A stretch of 64,000 bases of DNA from an uncultured Lachnospiraceae bacterium. Its GTDB lineage: Bacteria; Bacillota; Clostridia; Lachnospirales; Lachnospiraceae. Shown here one piece after another: positions 58,627 through 64,000 of this stretch. The stretch is taken from contig CANDAG010000005.1 of assembly GCA_947382625.1 (NCBI GenBank), positions 62,001 to 126,000 on the forward strand, written 5' to 3'. The notes below the pieces were generated by a model. The model saw nothing but the letters and a program-made list of their open reading frames with translations. It was not told the origin of the DNA and searched no databases. Positions within the stretch are counted from its first letter, which is position 1. Every line of letters begins with the position of its first letter. A program made the translations under genes and the position numbers.

Positions 58627-59091
58627 TTATCTTCCTCCCACTTGAAAATACGGTATCAGCTTAAACACCGCAAAACTCTTTATGCTGTACACATAACCGT
58701 ATTTAACTTTCATGTGTTCCAAAAAACCGCCCTCGTAGTTCTCGCTTTCCTGCATACCCACAGGCACATCAATGTCAAGATTCAATTCCTCTTTCTTCAC
58801 AAGCACGAAGAAATCCCCCTCTGTGCTTAGTGTGAACTTTTCAAGCATTTCATCTGTCGTGAGGTCGTTCCACAGTTCGGGTATGATGTACGGTTTGGGT
58901 AGCGTGCTGTCGTTTGGGATTTTCAAAAGACAGTCGCTCACATCTTCACTTCCTGTCCTGCTTTGGTTTTCCTCTTTGGTAAACTCCACCCGTACGCCAT
59001 CAAAGCGTGTACCGAAGTATTGTTCACTGCCTGTGGTGTCGTTGTAATAGCGGTTGTAAACGACTACACTGTCTATGTAGTTAATGCCCAT
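58627..59091 (-). CDS. Phage connector protein (DUF6751-like)
   Basis: The 154-residue protein (SVVVYNRYYNDTTGSEQYF, then TEGDFFVLVKKEELNLDID) resembles DUF6751-type structural proteins of clostridial siphophages. It lies in the head-tail connector cluster. The gene order suggests a head closure role. Confidence 0.72.
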   Translation of the reverse strand: MGINYIDSVVVYNRYYNDTTGSEQYFGTRFDGVRVEFTKEENQSRTGSEDVSDCLLKIPNDSTLPKPYIIPELWNDLTTDEMLEKFTLSTEGDFFVLVKKEELNLDIDVPVGMQESENYEGGFLEHMKVKYGYVYSIKSFAVFKLIPYFQVGGR

Positions 59092-59101
59092 ATAAAAACA
59101 C

Positions 59102-59248
59102 CTAATCTTCCAGTTGCTTTTTTAAAGCTTTAATCGCTTCATTGATTGTGTCAATCTTGATTCTTTTCATCTGTTTTGTATCATCAGATTCATATTCGAT
59201 TTCAGCTTTCATCGAAATAAGGTTGTCAATCGCTTTTTGAGTTTCCAC
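59102..59248 (-). CDS. Small helical phage protein (48 aa)
   Basis: A 48-residue frame (VETQKAIDNLISMKAEIEYE, then INEAIKALKKQLED) starts with GTG, 8 nt after GGAGGT. It is a long amphipathic helix, likely a coiled coil. It fills the gap in the connector cluster on the coding strand. Function unknown. Confidence 0.65.
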   Translation of the reverse strand: METQKAIDNLISMKAEIEYESDDTKQMKRIKIDTINEAIKALKKQLED

Positions 59249-59261
59249 TTGAACATACCTC

Positions 59262-59612
59262 CTACAAAATATTCAGTTCCGCAAAGACTTTGTAAATCTT
59301 CGGGGATTGGATTGCAAACCAGTCAACCATTTCCTCGTTCTCTGCCCACGGTCTGTTTGTAACTCCCGAACTTGCATCAAGTCCGCTTTCAAACAGAAAA
59401 GCATGGAAAATCTCATGCCTTAAAGAAAGTTTTTTCCATGTTTCATAGTCTTGTAGTTCGCAATCTTCCTTTTTCTCGCAGATGTAAATTGTTCGTGCGG
59501 AATTATCAGTGCAACCGTCACGGTATTTACCGTTTAACAGTTCGCTTTCTTCTTCCTTGCAAGTGACAATCTTCCACTCTGTTCCGAGAATATTTGTTTT
59601 TTGCTCTTTCAT
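59262..59612 (-). CDS. Phage protein with HExxH zincin motif
   Basis: The 116-residue product (NILGTEWKIVTCKEEESELL in part, ARTIYICEKKEDC) has RHEIFHAFLFESG, a perfect HExxH zinc peptidase motif, with a later Glu in AENEEMVDWFA that could be the third ligand. It may be a small metalloprotease, perhaps for head maturation, or a structural relic. Its start follows the previous stop codon directly (TAAATG). Confidence 0.75.
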   Translation of the reverse strand: MKEQKTNILGTEWKIVTCKEEESELLNGKYRDGCTDNSARTIYICEKKEDCELQDYETWKKLSLRHEIFHAFLFESGLDASSGVTNRPWAENEEMVDWFAIQSPKIYKVFAELNIL

Positions 59613-60101
59613 TTACCACACCTCGCGCTTTCCTGGATATGCCCCGGCATACAGCAGATTTACACCGTTTGCGTCCGGCACACCGCCCAAACTATCCCTT
59701 ACCATGCCATAAATCATAGTGTCAGCCACTTTCTTATCCTTTGCTGCTTCCATAGTGGCGGTAGAAGCTGAACCGCTGGCGGAAAAGCTAATACTTTCGG
59801 GTCCAGATGTTATAGATGTAGCGACTTTTCCCACAACTATTCCGTCTGTTCTCGTAGTCGTTCCCATGCTTTCCATAGCGGCATTGTTATAGCTGTCAAT
59901 CTGATATAAGAAGTCTGCCAACTCGCAAACAGCGTCTTTTACCGCTTCCACATCTCGCTCATTGGTCGGAAAGGCAAATTGCAGCTTGCCGCCTGTTATG
60001 CTGTCAATCCTGCGCTCTGCCCTCCTGCCAAATCGCTTGAAATCGTCCGCAGACATCTTTCCACCGTATTCATTTGTGTAATATTCATGGTCTGCGTACA
60101 T
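59613..60101 (-). CDS. Head-tail connector protein
   Basis: The 162-residue protein (MSADDFKRFGRRAERRIDSI, then VEAVKDAVCELADFLYQID) resembles gp6-like connector adaptors: a helical N-terminal half, then a flexible Ser/Gly/Thr-rich part and a helical end. It follows the major capsid gene as connectors do. Confidence 0.8.
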   Translation of the reverse strand: MYADHEYYTNEYGGKMSADDFKRFGRRAERRIDSITGGKLQFAFPTNERDVEAVKDAVCELADFLYQIDSYNNAAMESMGTTTRTDGIVVGKVATSITSGPESISFSASGSASTATMEAAKDKKVADTMIYGMVRDSLGGVPDANGVNLLYAGAYPGKREVW

Positions 60102-60110
60102 GGTTGCTCC

Positions 60111-61157
60111 TTATCCTCTTGTGATGATTCTTGCAATCGGAATTGCCTTAATCGGGAAGTATTCAGCCTTGTTTCCTGTTTCGCTGCTGTTGGCAATCTC
60201 CCAATTTGCACCGTTTTCAAGCTGTGCATTTGTCGGGGAAAGAATACCTGTATTTTTAAAACTGATACCATAAGGCGAGAACACTTTTCTCTGTCTGCTG
60301 TAAATGGTATCTTCGCCGCCATTCTTCGCCGCATTTCTCGCCATCTCATACGGAACTTTTGCGCCGCAGTTGGTGTACTCGATTGCGCCTGTGCCGAATA
60401 CATAAGTCGTATACTTGGAATAGCCACCTCCATCGCTATCAACAACCTCAACGGGCATATTGTCGTCAACAAGCACCGTTCTGCCGTTCAGAGTTCCGAT
60501 TGTCAGATTTCTTTCAATTCCGTCGCTGTCTGTATACTTCATGTATTCCAACAGTTTAAGGTTTTCGAGATTAGTCGCAATCTGCGAGTGCATGATTGCA
60601 AGAGCAAACGAAGCCTTGTTATCGCCCAACGCTTTCTGAATAGCATTGTTCAGCGTGGTTTCATTGAACGTGTTGTCAGTGAGTTCCTCGGAAATGTCGC
60701 TTGTGTGCTTATCCACAAATTCAAGGTTCTGTTTTCCTGTCATGGAGAACACACCTTTCATAGTGGAAAGCAAAGTTTTTTGGTCGATGTCGTCCCAGTA
60801 TTCCGCAACCTCCGCTGTCGCCGGAAGAAAATCTTCTCCTGTGATGTCGGTAGAGAAATCTCTCTCCGTCCACCCATGCGCTCTACCGATAACAATACGC
60901 CCATGCGAATAGGTCGGGCGGCTGTCTGTCGTAATGTCGGTACTGCCGTCATAGTTGTCGGGTTCGCCGCCGATTCTTGCTTTAATCGGAATCGTGATAT
61001 AGTTGCCGCCTACTTGGTCGGGTAACATTGTCGCATATTCCTGTTTCTGCACGATTGCGCCCGACTTCAACAATTCGTTGCGGTTGAGGTTCGGCGTTCT
61101 GTCAACATACGCCCCGAACACTTCCGCATTAAATGTTTTTCTGTCAAATAATGCCAT
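60111..61157 (-). CDS. Phage major capsid protein
   Basis: The 348-residue protein begins ALFDRKTFNAEVFGAYVDRT in part. It contains ITIPIKARIGGEPDNYDG, a GWTERDFSTDITGEDFLPATAEVAEYW-type segment and NLTIGTLNGRTVLVDD. It has the size, position (after the scaffold) and pattern of the main coat protein of clostridial siphophages with an HK97-like fold. AAAGGAG precedes the ATG. Confidence 0.9.
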   Translation of the reverse strand: MALFDRKTFNAEVFGAYVDRTPNLNRNELLKSGAIVQKQEYATMLPDQVGGNYITIPIKARIGGEPDNYDGSTDITTDSRPTYSHGRIVIGRAHGWTERDFSTDITGEDFLPATAEVAEYWDDIDQKTLLSTMKGVFSMTGKQNLEFVDKHTSDISEELTDNTFNETTLNNAIQKALGDNKASFALAIMHSQIATNLENLKLLEYMKYTDSDGIERNLTIGTLNGRTVLVDDNMPVEVVDSDGGGYSKYTTYVFGTGAIEYTNCGAKVPYEMARNAAKNGGEDTIYSRQRKVFSPYGISFKNTGILSPTNAQLENGANWEIANSSETGNKAEYFPIKAIPIARIITRG

Positions 61158-61172
61158 GTGTCATAATCTCCT

Positions 61173-61793
61173 TTACAAATACTGCCGAATATCCAAATTC
61201 GGGTTTTCGTTCTTCATTCTCATAAGTTCCGATGGGGAAACTTTTTTACCGCTCGGATTGTTGCCATTCAGCGGCATTGTGAACGGTTTCGCCCGTCCTG
61301 CTTCAAGTTCCTCCTGCTTCTCGTCCACGAAAGCCGTAGCGTCCTTTTCTTTCATCTGTGAAATGAGGTCTGACAGTCCTAAGATTTTACCGTCTTTTAC
61401 TTTCAGTCCGGCTTCTCTTATTTCTGCCATGATTGCCTTTTTCGCCGCTTCGGAAGTGAACTTATAGCCGCCGATTTCCTCTTTCAGAGCGTCCTCGAAG
61501 TCACGCTGTGCCAACTTGTCCGCATAGTCCTTTTCTGCTGTTTCTGCCTTGGTTTTCCATGCGGTCAGCTCTGCATTCATGGTTTCAAGGTCAACGCCCT
61601 CGAATTTCTTCAAGGTTTCCTCTGCGGTTTCGGCTTTCTGTTTCCAGTTGTCGCGGTCAGCTTCCAGTTTGTCCGTTACTTTGGAAATCTCGCCCTCTGA
61701 CTTGTATGTCTTGCGAAACTCCTTGTTAAATGCGTCTTTCTTGTCTGCCGGAATCTCAACGCCAGCTTCTTTCAACATTTCAAAAATATCCAT
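61173..61793 (-). CDS. Phage scaffolding protein (GP20 family)
   Basis: The start at 61793 (MDIFEMLKEAGVEIP) has GGAGG 7 nt upstream; the frame upstream runs through the tRNA-like element. The 206-residue protein is a long charged coiled coil (LEADRDNWKQKAETAEETL, then LTAWKTKAETAEKDYA), with a C-terminal LMRMKNENPNLDIRQYL that is typical for GP20-type scaffolds and contacts the coat protein. Confidence 0.9.
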   Translation of the reverse strand: MDIFEMLKEAGVEIPADKKDAFNKEFRKTYKSEGEISKVTDKLEADRDNWKQKAETAEETLKKFEGVDLETMNAELTAWKTKAETAEKDYADKLAQRDFEDALKEEIGGYKFTSEAAKKAIMAEIREAGLKVKDGKILGLSDLISQMKEKDATAFVDEKQEELEAGRAKPFTMPLNGNNPSGKKVSPSELMRMKNENPNLDIRQYL

Positions 61794-61863
61794 ATCTGTC
61801 CTCCATACATTTTTATACTGGTCTGTGCCAGTTGTGAGTAAGTGTTTATACTGCACCCAGTAG

Positions 61864-61945
61864 TCGGCGCAACTGGAATCGAACCAGTACATTCCGCATG
61901 AGTGATTAGCTATCTGCGGTACTCTATCCGTTGAGTTATGCGCCA
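61864..61945 (-). tRNA. tRNA-like element with an oversized anticodon loop
   Basis: On the minus strand an 82-nt cloverleaf can be drawn. It has acceptor TGGCGCA/TGCGCCG (7 bp, first pair T-G), T8 and A9, D-stem ACTC/GAGT, T-arm ACTGG-TTCGATT-CCAGT, and discriminator A. The anticodon stem CCGCA/TGCGG encloses 16 nt (GATAGCTAATCACTCA) instead of 7, so no standard anticodon is defined. It lies 71 bp before the scaffold gene on the same strand. It may be a degraded tRNA or one adapted to another role. Confidence 0.6.
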
Positions 61946-62102
61946 CGGACACGCATCTTTCAGCACTCTAAGTCTGTTTGGCGGCGTGTCTGCCCTGTTG
62001 ACATCTCATTATTGTCCGTTCGGCGTTGCTCTCCGTCGTGTCGCAGTTACTATCGGTCTGTGTTCCGTCTGACTTTCACAGATGGGAGCGACCCAGTAAT
62101 AA

Positions 62103-62176
62103 TCGGAATTGGTGGACTTGAACCACCGACACACGGCTTATAAGGCCGCCGCTCTAACCGACTGAGCTAAATTCCG
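62103..62176 (-). tRNA. tRNA-Ile (anticodon UAU)
   Basis: This 74-nt cloverleaf has acceptor CGGAATT/AATTCCG, D-stem GCTC/GAGC, anticodon arm GCGGC-CTTATAA-GCCGT with anticodon TAT, T-arm GGTGG-TTCAAGT-CCACC and discriminator A73; CCA is not encoded. It should read the AUA codon. It lies in the late phage transcript between the low-complexity protein gene and the scaffold gene. Confidence 0.92.
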
Positions 62177-62305
62177 AGGAGTGCGCCCACCCGTAAGGGC
62201 AGACGCTGGGAAATAGGAAATTTATCAAAAATTAGATGATTTCAAATTGCTTTCTTTTATCGTACCATGATTTTAAATCCTACTTGTACCATTTTTAACG
62301 CAAAA

Positions 62306-62329
62306 GAGAGCGGTAGAAATACCGCTCTC
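62306..62329 (-). terminator. Terminator after the low-complexity phage gene
   Basis: GAGAGCGGTA and TACCGCTCTC form a perfect 10-bp stem with a 4-nt loop. On the minus strand TTTTGCGTTAAAAA follows. It lies 6 bp after the stop codon of the 62336-62857 gene, before the tRNA pair. The stretch 62177-62305 shows no gene and may hold a promoter for the tRNAs and capsid genes. Confidence 0.8.
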
Positions 62330-62335
62330 CCACAG

Positions 62336-62857
62336 TTAAATCTCTGCGATCTTCCGACACCAACTCTGTATTACTTCTCTTTCCTCCCGGCAGTCGGCAT
62401 CTTTTGTGAGTTGTTTCATCATTCCGCACACGCCCGACATAAAATCGTCCAGTGCAACAAGCATTTTCTCCTTGCTCCCCTCATCCCGGCTGTTGGAATA
62501 TTCTTTCTTACGCTCTCTGTACCGCTCCATGTCCTCATCATCACCGGATAAACGGGAATAATTTGGTCTATGTACGTATCTGCCTGTACGCTCGCTTCTT
62601 CCTCTGCGGTAGGAGTTGTCGTTGTCGTAATCGTTGGAATAGCCACCGTCACGAGAATACCGACCGCGATTGGAATAATCCTCACGGTCACGGGAATAGC
62701 CGTCGTTGGAATACTCGCCACTCTCCATCATGTCAATTTTGTCCAATCCCTTTTGCATTTCAATAAGTTTGTAGGCGTTATCTATGTTAGACTGGGACAG
62801 CCCTTTTTCCTCGATGGATTTCAACTCTTTTTCGATATTTTCTCTCAATTTATGCAT
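62336..62857 (-). CDS. Phage protein with low-complexity Arg/Tyr/Ser/Asp-rich centre
   Basis: The 173-residue protein has a helical N-terminus (about 1-45) and a central repetitive region (about 47-118) of YSNDGYSRDRED and SNRGRYSRDGGY type. A helical end (EKMLVALDDFMSGVCGMMKQ) with Cys residues completes it. The centre is probably disordered. Its place before the capsid genes suggests a head-internal or assembly protein, but no family is recognised. Confidence 0.72.
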   Translation of the reverse strand: MHKLRENIEKELKSIEEKGLSQSNIDNAYKLIEMQKGLDKIDMMESGEYSNDGYSRDREDYSNRGRYSRDGGYSNDYDNDNSYRRGRSERTGRYVHRPNYSRLSGDDEDMERYRERKKEYSNSRDEGSKEKMLVALDDFMSGVCGMMKQLTKDADCREEREVIQSWCRKIAEI

Positions 62858-62869
62858 AACTCACCCCTC

Positions 62870-63295
62870 CTAACCATTCACTCTGACCGCTGTAATGTTT
62901 GCGTTATCCACGCTTACAGCCGCCGCACCTGTGTTTTTAATGGTTACTGTCTGGCAGCACGCACCGCCGCCGCAGCATACCCTCGGTACATCAACATAGT
63001 GCTGTGTGGACACATTGAAAAACTCTGCTGCCGCCGCCGGGGTTGCACGCATGATAGAGCCATACATCGCTTCTCCCTGTAATGCAATGCCGAGTGAAAC
63101 TTCCCCCACTGTGCCGCCTGTCGGAACTGCGATATTGCCGGAGAACGTCACAAGGTATCTTCCGGGCTGTGTAAGCGTCATCTGTCCGCTTCCTTCTCTC
63201 CATCTTTCAGCACATCCGCTTTTGACTGCTGATTCGTTAAATAACACGCTCTGATTGGGTTCTACCGTCTGGAGCGCACCTGTTAATTCAATCAT
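62870..63295 (-). CDS. Phage jelly-roll-like (BclA-C/TNF-like) surface protein
   Basis: The 141-residue protein has a beta-sandwich pattern. It reads QSVLFNESAVKSG, then TLTQPGRYLVTFSGNIAVP, then CCQTVTIKNTGAAAVSVDNA, like the C-terminal domains of BclA-type and TNF-like proteins. A CCGGGACC cluster is notable. It lies before the capsid genes and may be a head decoration protein. That role is inferred. Confidence 0.7.
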   Translation of the reverse strand: MIELTGALQTVEPNQSVLFNESAVKSGCAERWREGSGQMTLTQPGRYLVTFSGNIAVPTGGTVGEVSLGIALQGEAMYGSIMRATPAAAAEFFNVSTQHYVDVPRVCCGGGACCQTVTIKNTGAAAVSVDNANITAVRVNG

Positions 63296-63328
63296 AATTT
63301 TTCCTCCAAATAAAAAACTACCAACCTC

Positions 63329-63502
63329 CTATCGGTCAGTAGTTTCTAAACTCCATATTCTTTTTAATAATTTCGGTATATAGTCGGGCGGTTTTCGCTG
63401 TCCTATCTCCCAACACTGGATTGTCCGTATTGGTATTCCGAAATACTCGGAGAATTTCTTTTGCGACATTCCCGTTTCGACTCTCAATTCTTTGATTGTC
63501 AT
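63329..63502 (-). CDS. Small XRE-type HTH protein (second gene of a two-gene unit)
   Basis: The start at 63502 (MTIKELRVETGMSQ) has GAGG 6-7 nt upstream; the longer frame runs into the previous gene. The 57-residue product is a bare HTH: MSQKKFSEYFGIP, then IRTIQCWEIGQRKPPDYI. It starts 1 nt after the stop codon of the acidic partner gene. It is the best candidate to bind the palindrome at 63736-63758. Confidence 0.82.
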   Translation of the reverse strand: MTIKELRVETGMSQKKFSEYFGIPIRTIQCWEIGQRKPPDYIPKLLKRIWSLETTDR

Positions 63503-63503
63503 T

Positions 63504-63701
63504 TTAAACCTCAATTCCAAACTCATTATCTAAGAGTTCTTCAAAATCAGGGTCTAGTTCCAAGTACCGTTTCAGAAATTTCTCCGGCTCGCAAGGAGCA
63601 AGTTCAAAATGCACTGATTCCCTTTTTTCATCGTCCATATAGCTTGCGATTGTGTCCATAAGTTCCTGTGTAAGTGTAAATTCCTCTCCATATCTTTTCA
63701 T
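63504..63701 (-). CDS. Small acidic protein, partner of the XRE gene
   Basis: The start at 63701 (MKRYGEEF) has GGAGG 8 nt upstream; an ATG two codons earlier is too close to it. The 65-residue protein is acidic and helical (LTQELMDTIASYMDDE, then KFLKRYLELDPDFEELL). Such pairs with small HTH proteins recur in Lachnospiraceae and could be toxin-antitoxin-like or regulatory units. This is not established. Confidence 0.78.
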   Translation of the reverse strand: MKRYGEEFTLTQELMDTIASYMDDEKRESVHFELAPCEPEKFLKRYLELDPDFEELLDNEFGIEV

Positions 63702-63735
63702 CTTCATTTCCTCCTGTGATTTATTTTATGTATTT

Positions 63736-63764
63736 ATTATAACGCACTGCGTTATAATTGTCAA
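63736..63764 (-). promoter_or_regulatory. Consensus promoter with a 23-bp palindromic operator
   Basis: On the minus strand TTGACA (63764-63759) and TATAAT (63741-63736) are exact consensus with a 17-bp spacer. Positions 63736-63758 form a perfect palindrome, ATTATAACGCA-G/C-TGCGTTATAAT, covering the spacer and -10 box. A repressor bound there would block RNA polymerase. It drives the acidic protein/HTH pair. Confidence 0.9.
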
Positions 63765-63960
63765 TAAGGAAAATGATTTTTTTGAAATTCACAAATTACT
63801 GACCGATATTCAGTTGTCAATGTCCAGTAACCGCAAAAGGACAGAATCAATGTTCTGCCCTCCCACGTTGTAATAACGGCATAAGCCGAACATTTCCGGT
63901 GTTTCACGGAAAAGATACATTCTTATTCAGTTTAAGTGCTGCTAGAAATAGCAGCTACTT
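63765..63960. other. Gap upstream of the HTH pair promoter
   Basis: This region holds a GCTGCTA-GAAA-TAGCAGC hairpin (near 63941-63958) just after the stop codon of the edge gene, a possible terminator. No other gene is seen. Confidence 0.4.
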
Positions 63961-64000
63961 TTAGCAGCTACCGCAACCGCCGCACCCGTTTGAATATCCG
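63961..64000 (-). CDS. Partial gene at the right edge, Gly/Cys-rich C-terminus
   Basis: The last 12 codons visible read GYSNGCGGCGSC followed by TAA. The gene continues beyond the window. The Cys-Gly-Gly-Cys end resembles ends of some small phage proteins; nothing more can be said. Confidence 0.5.
   Translation of the reverse strand, partial: GYSNGCGGCGSC

Larger units (their letters stand above)
45287..64000. mobile_element. Siphophage-type prophage, late (head, tail, lysis) half
   Basis: From the tRNA junction to the window edge nearly all genes are on the minus strand in classic late order: scaffold, capsid, connectors, tail tube, chaperones, tape measure, tail tip, fibre, holin, endolysin. 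Start codons often overlap the previous stop codon. None of the chromosomal REP-like repeats occur in it. Terminase, portal, integrase and the right end lie outside the window. Confidence 0.93.

Noticed and set aside
59979-61025. A 348-codon plus-strand open frame opposite the capsid gene
   Set aside because: It is the antisense shadow of the major capsid and connector genes, rich in Cys, Arg and Ser, with no RBS and no recognisable domain.
61946-62102. A third tRNA between the two tRNA-type elements
   Set aside because: No acceptor, T-arm or anticodon arm can be drawn in this stretch on either strand.

Overview
The window looks like the chromosome of a gut-type anaerobic Firmicute of the Lachnospiraceae/Clostridia group. 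The grounds are many glycoside hydrolases and sugar-acid enzymes, AraC-type regulators, a SpoIID-like/LysM spore-type protein, beta-type carbonic anhydrase, an ECF transporter S component, expanded PD-(D/E)XK families (AAA-ATPase-like and Rpn-like), strong AGGAGG ribosome binding sites and frequent TTG/GTG starts. The species is not determined.

Positions 1-45,280 are chromosomal. Carbohydrate genes dominate: a GH2 enzyme (3-2837), a GH3 beta-glucosidase (8108-10288), a complete L-rhamnose route on the minus strand (rhaB, rhaA, rhaD and a FucO-type lactaldehyde reductase, 15227 down to 10442), a galacturonate block (AraC regulator and uxaB-type tagaturonate reductase facing a GH4 alpha-galacturonidase-like enzyme, 25406-29412) and a second GH3 enzyme with swapped domain order (34099-36897) diverging from an AraC gene. 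Between them lie envelope and stress genes: carbonic anhydrase, GNAT, lipoprotein, MerR-TipAS regulator, CutC, a SpoIID-PG-binding-LysM protein, a C39-type peptidase, a MecA-like class B PBP, and a TldD/TldE pair. From 38001 to 43890 a minus-strand block encodes an LRR protein, a MoxR ATPase, a VWA-like DUF2201 protein, a dCMP deaminase, an MraY-like transferase and RNase HI.

The chromosome carries two unusual small repeat families. One is a 143-bp MITE present twice, with 14-bp inverted ends starting GTAAC and perfect 8-bp target duplications. The other is a 36-bp hairpin (REP-like) unit at seven loci, often as tandem pairs, whose stem bases covary; one tandem pair sits in frame inside an ECF transporter gene.

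From about 45,287 to the right edge is the late half of a siphophage-type prophage, integrated at the 3' end of a minus-strand tRNA gene. All structural genes are on the minus strand and read toward the left attachment site: (edge) partial gene, a small acidic protein/HTH pair with its own palindromic operator, jelly-roll-like protein, tRNA-Ile(UAU), a tRNA-like element with a 16-nt anticodon loop, scaffold, major capsid, head-tail connectors, tail tube, chaperones, tape measure, distal tail, tail tip, XkdX, fibre, coiled-coil protein, holin and endolysin. One plus-strand cargo gene with its own promoter and terminator (55236-55992) interrupts the tail module, and an inverted fibre-like fragment lies beside the fibre gene. 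Terminase, portal, integrase and lysogeny control must lie beyond the window.
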